Positions 35,819-44,604 of a stretch of DNA of 64,000 nucleotides are shown one piece after another. This DNA comes from Polaribacter dokdonensis (GTDB lineage Bacteria > Bacteroidota > Bacteroidia > Flavobacteriales > Flavobacteriaceae). The stretch is taken from assembly GCF_024362345.1 (NCBI RefSeq), contig NZ_CP101505.1:2439501-2503500 (forward strand), written 5' to 3'. The position numbers and the translations under genes are program-made. Positions within the stretch are counted from its first letter, which is position 1, and the number at the start of each line of letters is the position of its first letter. Under the pieces are notes generated by a model, which did no database searches, was not told the origin of the DNA, and was given only the letters and a program-made list of their open reading frames with translations.

Positions 35819-36799
35819 ATGAAAAAAATATTTTCAGTATTTGTATTATCCATTTTGTTAGTCTCTTGTGTAGGTAATGATAAAATGATTTTAAAAGAAT
35901 CAATTGGTAGAATTAATAAAGTAATGGTTGTTGCTAAAATTAGTGATTGGACAGGTGATGTTGGTCAAGAAGTTAGGAATTCATTTGGAGAATTAATGGT
36001 AGGTTTACCACAAGCAGAACCAATTTTATCTGTTTCTCAAGTAGCACCAAATGGCTTTAGTTCTATGATGAAAGCTAGTAGAAATATTTTAGTTATTTCA
36101 GAAGGAGATAAATCTAATTTTTCTGTAAAAACAAATGTCTATGCAAAGCCTCAGACCATTATTTATGTTCAGGGTAAAGATGATAATGAAATTATAGAAA
36201 TCCTTCAAAATCGTAAAGAGGAAATTAGAAAAACCTTTTTAGATTCAGATATTGCATTTACACAAGGCATCTTTAAAAAAGACGCTTCTAAGCAAAAGTA
36301 TAAAACACTAGAACAGTTAGGTATTTCACTAACCATTCCAAATAAATTTAATACCGTAGATGATACAGGCGATTTTTTATGGCTTCGTAATCATTTAACA
36401 AGTGGTATTGCTAAAACAGGTAGTAATAATATATTAGTGTATTCTGTTCCTTTAGAAGATAAAACAATGGTTGCAGATAGTATAGTTGCTGTAAGAAATG
36501 CAATTGGTAAAAAATACATTCCAGGTTCAGATCCAGAAACCATGTATATGATTACAGAAGAAGCTTACACACCTTTTACTTTTGATGCCACTATTGATGG
36601 TAAAAAGGCCTATGAAACTAGGGGAAAATGGGAAGTAAAAAATGATTTTATGGCTGGCCCATTTTTAAACTATACTGTTTTAGATGAAGCAAATAATAGA
36701 CTAATTGTTGTAGAGGGCTTTACTTATGCACCATCAGTAAATAAAAGAGCTTTTGTGTTTGAGCTAGAAGCTATCGCAAAATCTTTAAAAATAAAATAA
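35819..36799 (+). CDS. DUF4837 lipoprotein
   Basis: The 326-residue protein has a lipoprotein signal (LLVSC, Cys17) and matches DUF4837, a Bacteroidota family with segments such as ESIGRINKVMVV, QVAPNGFSSMMKASRNIL and a C-terminal ANNRLIVVEGFTYAP. No catalytic residues stand out, and the function is unknown. It lies downstream of an MltD-like gene and ends at a clear terminator. Confidence 0.82.
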   Translation: MKKIFSVFVLSILLVSCVGNDKMILKESIGRINKVMVVAKISDWTGDVGQEVRNSFGELMVGLPQAEPILSVSQVAPNGFSSMMKASRNILVISEGDKSNFSVKTNVYAKPQTIIYVQGKDDNEIIEILQNRKEEIRKTFLDSDIAFTQGIFKKDASKQKYKTLEQLGISLTIPNKFNTVDDTGDFLWLRNHLTSGIAKTGSNNILVYSVPLEDKTMVADSIVAVRNAIGKKYIPGSDPETMYMITEEAYTPFTFDATIDGKKAYETRGKWEVKNDFMAGPFLNYTVLDEANNRLIVVEGFTYAPSVNKRAFVFELEAIAKSLKIK

Positions 36800-36820
36800 A
36801 TAACATCTTTCTAATATTTT

Positions 36821-36854
36821 AAAAGGCCTCAGAATTTGTTTTGAGGCCTTTTTT
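36821..36854 (+). terminator. Terminator after the DUF4837 gene
   Basis: AAAAGGCCTCAGAA pairs with TTTTGAGGCCTTTT (mismatch tolerated near the loop TTTG) and is followed by T residues. Confidence 0.9.
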
Positions 36855-36886
36855 AGTTAAGCACTAATTATCAAATAGGTATTTGC

Positions 36887-36894
36887 TATATTTG
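36887..36894 (+). promoter_or_regulatory. -7 box of the DUF1761 gene
   Basis: TATATTTG matches TAnnTTTG, 25 bases before the start codon. No -33 TTTG lies at the usual spacing. Confidence 0.45.
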
Positions 36895-36919
36895 AATTCA
36901 ACCAAAAAACTTTTTTATC

Positions 36920-37417
36920 ATGGAAATGAATTTCTACATCTTTTTTTTAGCAGCCTTAGTCCCAATGATTATTGGCTTTGTTTGGTATGGTCCTCTTTTT
37001 GGAAAAGCATGGATGAACCAAATGGGTTTTACTGAAGAGTCTTTAAAAGACACAAATATGGTTAAAACCTTACTGATTTGTTATGTGCTAAGTTTGTTAA
37101 TTGCATTTGCATTAATGCCCATGGTTATTCATCAAATGGGTGTATATTCTACTTTAGCAGGTGATCCTGGATTTGCAGAACAAACAGGTGAAGCTTATTC
37201 TTACTTCGAAAATTTTGTTGCTACATATAGTGATCGATTTAGAACTTTTAAACATGGAGCATTTCATGGAATTTTATTTGGCTTTTTCTTAATCATGCCA
37301 ATTTTAGGAATCATAGCAGTATTTGAAAAAAAATCATTTAAATATGTTGCCATTAATGCTGGTTATTGGATGGTTACACTTGCAATAATGGGTGGTATTA
37401 TCTGTCAATGGATGTAA
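36920..37417 (+). CDS. DUF1761 membrane protein
   Basis: The 165-residue protein has four hydrophobic segments. The N-terminal FFLAALVPMIIGFVWYGPLF with AWMNQMGF and the C-terminal YWMVTLAIMGGIICQW fit DUF1761. Function unknown. It is a single-gene unit between a promoter box and a bidirectional terminator. Confidence 0.8.
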   Translation: MEMNFYIFFLAALVPMIIGFVWYGPLFGKAWMNQMGFTEESLKDTNMVKTLLICYVLSLLIAFALMPMVIHQMGVYSTLAGDPGFAEQTGEAYSYFENFVATYSDRFRTFKHGAFHGILFGFFLIMPILGIIAVFEKKSFKYVAINAGYWMVTLAIMGGIICQWM

Positions 37418-37438
37418 TAAATGTGTCGTAATAAAATT

Positions 37439-37467
37439 AAAAAAGCCGCTTTTTAGCGGCTTTTTTT
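37439..37467. terminator. Bidirectional terminator between the DUF1761 gene and trpS
   Basis: AAAAGCCGCT pairs with AGCGGCTTTT around TTTT, with an A-run and a T-run on the two sides. It serves both converging genes. Confidence 0.92.
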
Positions 37468-37486
37468 AAATATAAAAATTAAGAAA

Positions 37487-38455
37487 TTAGTATCCTATTT
37501 TGGCACGAACTCTTTGTAATACTTCATTAGCTGTAACCTTTGCTTTTTCTGCTCCAAGTTTTAAGGCTTCATCAATTTCATGTTGGTTATTCATATAATG
37601 ATGATAACGTTCTCTAACAGTTTCGAACTTGGCTATAATTAATTCATATAAAGCCTGTTTTGCATGACCATATCCATAATTTCCACCTTCATAATTTGCT
37701 CTCATCTCTGTAATTTGGGCATCAGAGGCTAATAATTTATATAAGGCAAATACATTATCAGTATCTGGGTCTTTTGGTTCTTCTAAGGGTGTACTATCTG
37801 TTTTTATACCCATAATTTGTTTTCTTAACTTTTTATCAGTTAAAAAAATATTAATGGTATTCTCTCTAGACTTACTCATTTTTTCACCATCAATTCCAGG
37901 AACTAATTTGGTGTTTTCTTGAATTTTAGCTTTGGGTGCTACTAATGTTTCTCCAACCACATTGTTAAATCTGTTGGCAACATCTCTTGTCATTTCTAAA
38001 TGCTGTAATTGATCTTTACCTACAGGTACAATTTCTGCATCATACAATAAAATATCTGCAGCCATTAACATAGGGTAGGTAAATAAACCAGAATTTACAT
38101 CAGATAAACGATCTGCTTTGTCTTTAAAACTATGAGCCAAGGTTAATCTTTGGTAAGGAAAGTAACAACTTAAATACCAACTTAATTCAGTTACTTGAGG
38201 TATATCACTTTGTCTATAAAACACAGTTTTACTAATGTCTAAACCACAAGCAAGCCAAGTTGCAGCAGTACTATAAGTGTTTTCTCTTAACTGTTTACCA
38301 TCTTTAATTTGAGTTAAAGAGTGCATGTCTGCAATAAAAAGAAACGCTTCATTATTAGGATCATTTGCCATTTCTATTGCTGGTAAAATTGCTCCTAATA
38401 AATTACCTAAATGTGGTGTTCCTGTACTTTGTACTCCTGTTAAAATTCTAGACAT
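37487..38455 (-). CDS. trpS: Tryptophanyl-tRNA synthetase
   Basis: TrpRS charges tRNA-Trp, a class I synthetase. The 322-residue protein begins with [21 protein letters not shown], the HIGH-type signature near residues 12-17, and has [10 protein letters not shown], the KMSKS motif. [27 protein letters not shown]-type sequence ([18 protein letters not shown]) is also conserved. Length is normal. It is divergent from plsC and has its own promoter at 38494-38527. Confidence 0.97.
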   Translation of the reverse strand: [322 protein letters not shown]

Positions 38456-38493
38456 TTATCTAATTTTTAAAATCGAAAATTAATTTTAGAAGG

Positions 38494-38527
38494 CAAAAAT
38501 AAGGTTTTGAGTACAAAAAATATCAAA
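38494..38527 (-). promoter_or_regulatory. Promoter of trpS
   Basis: On the minus strand TTTG (38527-38524) is followed after 22 bases by TATTTTTG (38501-38494), within the Bacteroidota consensus. It overlaps the divergent plsC promoter region. Confidence 0.6.
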
Positions 38528-38540
38528 GAAAAGAAATTAG

Positions 38541-38548
38541 TATTTTTG
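38541..38548 (+). promoter_or_regulatory. -7 box of plsC
   Basis: TATTTTTG matches TAnnTTTG, 43 bases before the TTG start. The -33 element is unclear. Confidence 0.45.
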
Positions 38549-38591
38549 CTTTTGTTTTAAATTTTTAAAACTAATAAAGAACGATATCACT

Positions 38592-39383
38592 TTGAGATTT
38601 ATTAAAATTCCATTTTTATTTATTTGGCGCATTTGGTTCTACCTATTGTTAATTGTAACTATTTTAATAATGGTGCCATTTATGCTCATATTAACAGCAA
38701 AAGAATCTTATTATCCAACTTTTTGGAAAATGGTTAGATTATGGGCTTTTCTTCTAATTTATGGAATGGGATTTCGTCTTAAAATAGATAGAGATCAAAA
38801 AATTAAAAAAGACAGAAGTTACATGTTCTGTCCAAATCATGGTTCTTTAATGGACCCTTTTGTAATGATTGCTTTAAGTAAAAACCCAATTGTTTTTATT
38901 GGTAAAAAGGAATTGGTTAAAATACCAATTTTTGGATTTTTCTATAAAAGAGTGGTAATTATGGTAGATAGAAGTTGCCCAAAAAGTAGAAAAAGAGTTT
39001 TTAAAATGGCAAAAGAAAAATTACAAAATGGAACTAGTATGGGTATATTTCCAGAAGGTTTAGTTCCTACAGAAAATATAGCTCTAGCTCCTTTTAAAGA
39101 TGGTGCTTTTAGTTTGGCTATAGAGTTCGAAATGCCAATTGTGCCTCAAGTTTATTATGATTGTAAACGATTGTTTTCATGGGACTTTTTTAAAGGTGGC
39201 CCTGGAGTTTTTAGAATTCATCAGCATAAATTTATAGAAACTAAAAATTTAGAATTAAGTGATGTTGATAAACTTAAAAAGCAGACCTTTGATTTAATTT
39301 ATCAAGATTTGATAAATGATAAAAAGTATATGAAAGATACTAATAGACCTAATAATGAGCGAGAGTTTAAATCACCTTTATAG
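38592..39383 (+). CDS. plsC: 1-acyl-sn-glycerol-3-phosphate acyltransferase
   Basis: PlsC adds the second acyl chain to lysophosphatidic acid at the inner membrane. The 263-residue protein has an N-terminal membrane segment (about 10-33), the acyl-acceptor motif NHGSLMD (HxxxxD) and GIFPEGLVPTEN (FPEG). The start is TTG 38592; the first in-frame ATG would remove the first 26 residues including half the membrane segment, so TTG is preferred. The 3' end overlaps the hemolysin III gene by 29 bases, which suggests coupling. Confidence 0.9.
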   Translation: MRFIKIPFLFIWRIWFYLLLIVTILIMVPFMLILTAKESYYPTFWKMVRLWAFLLIYGMGFRLKIDRDQKIKKDRSYMFCPNHGSLMDPFVMIALSKNPIVFIGKKELVKIPIFGFFYKRVVIMVDRSCPKSRKRVFKMAKEKLQNGTSMGIFPEGLVPTENIALAPFKDGAFSLAIEFEMPIVPQVYYDCKRLFSWDFFKGGPGVFRIHQHKFIETKNLELSDVDKLKKQTFDLIYQDLINDKKYMKDTNRPNNEREFKSPL

Positions 39384-39993
39384 TGTAAAAGAAGAGAAAC
39401 TGAATGTTATTTCTCATGGTTTTGGCTTATTACTTAGTATTGTAGCTTTTCCTTTCTTGATTTATAAATCTTTTAATTTTTCTGATTTTTGGCAGCCCTT
39501 AAGTTTTATTATTTATGGCTTAAGTATGATTGTTTTGTATGCAGCATCTACTTTTTATCATGCAGCTAAAAATCCCAAAAAAAGAAGAAAACTAAACATT
39601 TTCGATCATGCAGCAATCTATGTTTTAATTGCTGGTAGTTATTCACCCTTTTGTTTGGTGGGTTTAAACTCAGACTTGGGTTGGTATATGTTTTTATTTG
39701 TTTGGCTTTTTGCTTTAATAGGCGTCATTTTAAAGCTATTTTTTACAGGTAGATTTGATAAAGTTTCTACAGCCATGTATTTGCTTATGGGTTGGCAAAT
39801 ACTATTTTTCATTAAACCCTTAATGAATAGTATTTCTGCAGAAAACTTTTACTATTTGGTAGCTGGTGGTATCTTTTATTCTATTGGAGCAGTCTTATAT
39901 TCAATTAAAAAAATGCCTTATAATCATGCAATTTTTCATGTATTTGTATTGCTAGGTAGTTTTTCGCATTTTTTAGGTATTTATAATTTATAA
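39355..39993 (+). CDS. Hemolysin III (PAQR family) membrane protein
   Basis: The 212-residue protein has seven hydrophobic segments. Motifs fit the PAQR/YqfA family: KLNVISHGFG at the start, FYHAAKNPKKRRKLNIFDHAA in the middle and YNHAIFHVFVLLGSFSHF at the end, which together supply the proposed His/Asp metal-binding residues. Bacterial members are named hemolysin III, but most are of uncertain function in membrane homeostasis. The start overlaps the plsC 3' end, and the 3' end overlaps the convergent CYTH gene by 6 bases. Confidence 0.87.
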   Translation: MSESLNHLYSVKEEKLNVISHGFGLLLSIVAFPFLIYKSFNFSDFWQPLSFIIYGLSMIVLYAASTFYHAAKNPKKRRKLNIFDHAAIYVLIAGSYSPFCLVGLNSDLGWYMFLFVWLFALIGVILKLFFTGRFDKVSTAMYLLMGWQILFFIKPLMNSISAENFYYLVAGGIFYSIGAVLYSIKKMPYNHAIFHVFVLLGSFSHFLGIYNL

Positions 39994-40464
39994 AGCCCAA
40001 TTTTTAAAAGGATTTTTACTCAAGTTGGAGTTGTAGTATTTAGAATCTCCTGTAACTTCTTTGCCTAACCAGTTTGGTTTATGAAAGCTTTCGTTCTCAG
40101 AATTAAGTTCTATTTCAGCAATAATTAAACCATTATTATCTCCATAAAATTCATCAACTTCAAAAATAAGATGGTCATTTTTAACCAAGAATCTTGTTTT
40201 CTCTATTATAGATTCTTCACATAGTAAAAGTAAATTTTCAGCATCAGAAATTGTTATTTCTTTTTCCCATTCAAATCTTGTAGTTCCTGATTTATTAGAC
40301 TTACCTTTTACAGTTAAATAAGCTTTGTTATCTTGAATTCTAACTCTTACAGTTCTACTTTTATCTGTGTTTAAATAACCTTGTTTTAAAGTGTTTTGCT
40401 GATATGCTAACTTTTTAAACTCGGTATTATTTACTAAAAATTTACGTTCAATTTCTAACGACAT
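39988..40464 (-). CDS. CYTH domain protein (triphosphate-binding)
   Basis: The 158-residue protein opens with EIERKFLV, the ExExK motif of the CYTH superfamily, and has RVRIQDNKAYLTVKGK and EIELNSE as later tunnel residues. CYTH proteins hydrolyse inorganic triphosphate or act as adenylate cyclases or thiamine triphosphatases; this short form is most like the inorganic triphosphatase type. The gene lies 6 bases downstream of the methyltransferase gene and is probably cotranscribed with it. Confidence 0.85.
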   Translation of the reverse strand: MSLEIERKFLVNNTEFKKLAYQQNTLKQGYLNTDKSRTVRVRIQDNKAYLTVKGKSNKSGTTRFEWEKEITISDAENLLLLCEESIIEKTRFLVKNDHLIFEVDEFYGDNNGLIIAEIELNSENESFHKPNWLGKEVTGDSKYYNSNLSKNPFKNWAL

Positions 40465-40470
40465 ATAATT

Positions 40471-41448
40471 TTACTTATTATTTTTATAGATACCAAAAAC
40501 ATAATCAGATGCATTATTTTTTAGATACTCGTCTTCTAAAAGAAAAAGCTTTTCTAGAATGGCTTCTTTTTCATCATTTAAATTATAAAAGTGATGAGAA
40601 ATATCTCTTAATGCACTCAATAATAAATTACCTCCATAAGGTTTCTCTTTAATTGTAATGTAGTTTTTATGAATGCTTGGCATTATGCTAGAAGAATCTA
40701 CACATTCAGAAGGGTCAGCAATAATCATTCTTAAAACACCAACACCTCTATATTTGTTTTTGTGCAATTTACTTTTAAAGCGAACTCTATATTTTTTAGG
40801 AATTAACTGTATTGCTTTATTGATTTCAGAAATTTGATTTTTAGAAAATTGATGTCTTGTTGCTCCTACAAACTCATTAATAATCAACAACCCATCTTCT
40901 TTTAATGTGGTTCTAATTTTAGTAGTTAAGAAGTTTTCAATATGATCAAAATGATGTAATGAAGATTTAAAGAAAATAATATCATACTCACTTTCTTTAA
41001 AATCAAATTCATAAATATTCTGAGTAATAAACTTAATATTTGCAAGCCCTTTTTTAGTGGCACTTTCTGATCCAATTTTCAATAAATTATCAGCAATATC
41101 TACGCAAACTACTTCTTTAAAAAGAGTGGAATTTTCTGCGAGTTCAATTTCTCTATTACTAATTCCAGAACCTATAGAAAGCAGCTTTAAATCTTTTTTA
41201 TCTTTCAGTAAATCTGTTACTATATAGTCAATATAATTTTTGTTTTCATCACCAGAGATAAGAGTGTTCCACCTTTTTTGCACTTTAGGAATATTCCAAA
41301 AATAAGAAGATATAAAAGAGGTGTTGTCAAAAGCGCTTTTCGTTCTTTTTTCTTCGTTAAAAGTAAATTTAGATAAAATAAAAGCACTACCTCTTTGAAC
41401 TATTTTAAAGTAGGTGTCTATAAAGTCATCTAAAGTAACAAATCTCAT
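40471..41448 (-). CDS. Class I SAM-dependent methyltransferase
   Basis: I use ATG 41448 (325 residues), not the in-frame TTG at 41475. The Rossmann-type SAM-binding motif I is LLSIGSGISN followed by VVCVDIADNL (the acidic residue after strand 2), and DIIFFKSSLHHFDHIENFL corresponds to motifs IV-V. The N-terminal third (FVTLDDFIDTYFK) may bind the substrate. No substrate can be named. It is divergent from porZ and precedes the CYTH gene by 6 bases. Confidence 0.8.
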   Translation of the reverse strand: MRFVTLDDFIDTYFKIVQRGSAFILSKFTFNEEKRTKSAFDNTSFISSYFWNIPKVQKRWNTLISGDENKNYIDYIVTDLLKDKKDLKLLSIGSGISNREIELAENSTLFKEVVCVDIADNLLKIGSESATKKGLANIKFITQNIYEFDFKESEYDIIFFKSSLHHFDHIENFLTTKIRTTLKEDGLLIINEFVGATRHQFSKNQISEINKAIQLIPKKYRVRFKSKLHKNKYRGVGVLRMIIADPSECVDSSSIMPSIHKNYITIKEKPYGGNLLLSALRDISHHFYNLNDEKEAILEKLFLLEDEYLKNNASDYVFGIYKNNK

Positions 41449-41527
41449 TTTTGTTTTAATTTGAGTAAATAACAATAAATTAAGTACTAATGTACTTATT
41501 TATTGCGTTAATTTATAGTAATTAAAA

Positions 41528-41535
41528 TATATTTG
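41528..41535 (+). promoter_or_regulatory. -7 box of the porZ-recO-receptor unit
   Basis: TATATTTG matches TAnnTTTG, with an ATTG 22 bases upstream as a weak -33 element. The porZ start codon is 17 bases downstream. Confidence 0.5.
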
Positions 41536-41551
41536 AACTCTAATAGTGATT

Positions 41552-43879
41552 ATGAAGAAATCAATTTTTATATTTTTTTCCTTTTTAAGTTTTCTTACTT
41601 ATTCTCAAGTAGATTATAGTAATTCTTGGGAAGATTTTTATTCTTACAATAATGTGAAAGACTTTGTAAAAGTAGATAATATAATTTATGCTTTAGTAGA
41701 TAATGCAGTTTTTACTTATAACGAAACTACTTTAGAAACAGAGAAGTTTTCTTCTATTCAGGGTTTGTCTGGAGAAACAACATCTGCCATTTTTTATAAT
41801 GAAACTTTTAAACGTCTAGTAATTGGTTACGAAAATGGTTTGATTGAAGTTATAGACGAAAATGGAGAAATCACTATTTCATCAGACATTACTAATTTTA
41901 ATCAAACAGGACTTAAAAGAATTAATCATATAAGTGAATTTGAAAATACACTATACTTAGCAACGCCTTTTGCAATTGTAGAATATGATATTGAAAAATT
42001 AGAATTCGGAGATACTTTTTTTATTGGTAGTAATTCAACTTCTCTATTGATTAATGAAAGTTTAGTAGTAAATGATTTTATTTATGCTGCAACAGAAGAT
42101 GGAATTTTTAAAGCAGATGCAACAAGTAATTTGTTAATTGATTTTAATAGCTGGCAACAAAGTTTTACAAACAGAGAATTTAGTAGAATTATTAATTTTA
42201 GTAATGCTATTTATGTAGCCGAAAATGAAGTTTTATATCAACTTAATAATACTAGTTTAATTGAAGTTAGACGTTTTTCTGAACCAATTATAAACTTAAA
42301 TTCATCAGACTCTAATTTGCTAATTACCTTAAATAATCAAGCAATTGTATTAGATAGTAATTTAAAGGTACAGCAGGAAATTAATACCACAACAGATTTT
42401 GATTTTACTCTTTCTGATGCTTTATTCATTGACAATACCATTTATTTAGCTACAAATCAGTTTGGAGTTTTAACAAGAAACAATCAAACTTCGACTTTTA
42501 CAGAAATTCATCCTGAAGGTCCACTTTCTAATGAAGTTTTTTCTATTGCTGCAAAAGACGCTGATCTTTGGGTGGTTTATGGAGGATATAATTCATTTTA
42601 TGGCTCTCTTTTTAAAAGACAGGGTTTTAGTCATTTTAATGGGGCAGAATGGTTTAATACACCTTTTGACCCTGATTTTCCAGTAATCGATTTGAATCAT
42701 GTTACTATAGATCCAAATGCAGAAAATAGAGTTTATATTAGTTCATTTGGAGATACAGGTGATATAAACTCAGTTTCTACAGGTGGTTTATTAGTTGTTG
42801 AAAACAACGAAATAAGTACGTTTTATAATCATTTAAACAGTGGTTTAGAAGATTTAGAACCAACTCAACCTAATAGGGTAACATTAAGAATTAGTGGCTC
42901 TGCCTTTGATAGAGAGGGTAATTTATGGGTAGCAAATATTAATAGAACAGACGAACTTAAAAAATTATCACCTTCAGGAGTTTGGAGCAGCTATGATTTA
43001 AGTGGATTAAAAACCAATCCAACCTTTTTTGGATTAAGTGAAATTGCCATAGACAATAACCAAACCATTTGGATGGGTACAAGAAGAAATGGAATTTATG
43101 CCTTTAATGAAAATGGTAACAGAACTAGAGCTTTGTTAACCACACCTAATTTGGGGAATCTACCAGACACAGATGTACTAACTGTAGCTGTTGATAAATC
43201 TAACAGAATTTGGATGGGAACTAGAACAGGAATGGTTGTGTTTAGAAATGCTGCTACCGTTTTTGATGCAGAAGTTTTAAATGCACAACCTGTAATTATA
43301 GAAGAAAATGGAGTAGGAGAACGTTTATTAGGTGATCAAAGAGTGAATACTATAAAAGTTGATGGTGCAGATAACAAATGGTTTGGAACAGAGAGTGGAG
43401 GTGTTTTGTACACAAACCCTTCAGGAACAACAACATTAAATAATTTTAATACTCAAAATTCGCCTTTACCTTCTAATAAAATCTTAAAAATTGCCATAGA
43501 CGATTCTAGTGGAAAAGTATTTTTTGCAACAGAAAAAGGTATTGTAGCTTATAATAGTAATGTGGCTCCTTTTGGAGATGTTTTAGAGGAAGTTTATGCA
43601 TATCCTAATCCTGCATTAAAAAATCACAATACAGTAACAATTACAGGTAGAAATGGTAATAATTTACCTAAAGGAACTAATGTAAAAATCTTAGATGTTG
43701 CAGGTTATTTAGTCTATGAAACAAATGTGGTAGAAGGTCAAGAATTACAAGGAGGTAAAGTGGTTTGGAACAAATCAAATCTTGCAGGTAGAAAAGTGTC
43801 ATCTGGGGTTTATATTGTTTTGCTTTCTAATGATGATGCTTCAGAAACATCCACTACTAAAATTGCAATTGTAAATTAA
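41552..43879 (+). CDS. porZ: PorZ-like two-component-regulator propeller protein with T9SS sorting domain
   Basis: The start is ATG 41552 (775 residues); the upstream GTG at 41546 would add two residues. A signal peptide ends near LTYSQ (residue 19). Most of the protein consists of beta-propeller blades of the regulator-propeller type (repeats such as NLWVANINR, NQTIWMGTRRNGIYAF, SNRIWMGTRTG). The C-terminal 95 residues (EVYAYPNPAL to KIAIVN) match a type A T9SS sorting domain. PorZ in Porphyromonas is part of the T9SS attachment complex and delivers anionic LPS to PorU. Its place directly upstream of recO supports the assignment. Confidence 0.82.
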   Translation: MKKSIFIFFSFLSFLTYSQVDYSNSWEDFYSYNNVKDFVKVDNIIYALVDNAVFTYNETTLETEKFSSIQGLSGETTSAIFYNETFKRLVIGYENGLIEVIDENGEITISSDITNFNQTGLKRINHISEFENTLYLATPFAIVEYDIEKLEFGDTFFIGSNSTSLLINESLVVNDFIYAATEDGIFKADATSNLLIDFNSWQQSFTNREFSRIINFSNAIYVAENEVLYQLNNTSLIEVRRFSEPIINLNSSDSNLLITLNNQAIVLDSNLKVQQEINTTTDFDFTLSDALFIDNTIYLATNQFGVLTRNNQTSTFTEIHPEGPLSNEVFSIAAKDADLWVVYGGYNSFYGSLFKRQGFSHFNGAEWFNTPFDPDFPVIDLNHVTIDPNAENRVYISSFGDTGDINSVSTGGLLVVENNEISTFYNHLNSGLEDLEPTQPNRVTLRISGSAFDREGNLWVANINRTDELKKLSPSGVWSSYDLSGLKTNPTFFGLSEIAIDNNQTIWMGTRRNGIYAFNENGNRTRALLTTPNLGNLPDTDVLTVAVDKSNRIWMGTRTGMVVFRNAATVFDAEVLNAQPVIIEENGVGERLLGDQRVNTIKVDGADNKWFGTESGGVLYTNPSGTTTLNNFNTQNSPLPSNKILKIAIDDSSGKVFFATEKGIVAYNSNVAPFGDVLEEVYAYPNPALKNHNTVTITGRNGNNLPKGTNVKILDVAGYLVYETNVVEGQELQGGKVVWNKSNLAGRKVSSGVYIVLLSNDDASETSTTKIAIVN

Positions 43880-44604
43880 TGGCAGTTGTAACTACAAAAG
43901 CAATTGTGCTTAGCGCTTTAAAATATGGTGATACCAGTTTAATTGTAAAATGCTATACACAAGAAGAAGGTATTAAAACCTATATGGTTAGAGGAATTTT
44001 AAAACCTAAAAAGAAAGGCATAACTGCAGCATACTTTCAACCTTTAACACAATTAAAAATAGTTGCAAATCATAATACTAAAAACACCTTAAATTCACTT
44101 AAAGAAGTTCAGGTTTATCAGCCATACAAAACAATTTATAACAATATTGTAAAACAATCTGTAGTTTTATTTTTGTCTGAGGTTTTAAGCAATGCTATCC
44201 AAGAAGAAGAACAGAATACAACTTTATATGAGTATATAGAAACGGCTTTGCAATGGTTAGATTTGCATGATAATGTAGCCAACTTTCACTTACTGTTTTT
44301 ACTAAATTTAACAGGATTTTTAGGCTTTTATCCAGACTTGTCAGATACTAAAAAAAATGGGTTTGATTTACTAGAAGGTGTTTATTCAGATAATTATGCT
44401 AATAAAAATGTGATCTACAAAAACGATTTTTATCAGTTTAAAAAGCTTTTAGGCATAAATTTTGATGCAATACAAGAAGTGTCTTTCAGTAAAGAAGAAA
44501 GGCAAGTAGTTTTGCAGATAATAATTCAGTATTTTAAACTACATTTGGGCAATTTTAGAAATCCTAAATCTTTACAAGTTTTAGAAACCGTTTTTAGTGG
44601 ATGA
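43879..44604 (+). CDS. recO: DNA repair protein RecO
   Basis: RecO helps load RecA on SSB-coated single-stranded DNA in the RecFOR pathway. The 241-residue protein begins with TTKAIVLSALKYGDTSLIVKCYT, the start of the OB-fold domain, then TYMVRGILKPKKKG. A helical C-terminal domain follows. The start overlaps the porZ stop (TAATG), and the stop overlaps the receptor start (ATGA). The co-translation is therefore clear even though the functions differ. Confidence 0.93.
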   Translation: MAVVTTKAIVLSALKYGDTSLIVKCYTQEEGIKTYMVRGILKPKKKGITAAYFQPLTQLKIVANHNTKNTLNSLKEVQVYQPYKTIYNNIVKQSVVLFLSEVLSNAIQEEEQNTTLYEYIETALQWLDLHDNVANFHLLFLLNLTGFLGFYPDLSDTKKNGFDLLEGVYSDNYANKNVIYKNDFYQFKKLLGINFDAIQEVSFSKEERQVVLQIIIQYFKLHLGNFRNPKSLQVLETVFSG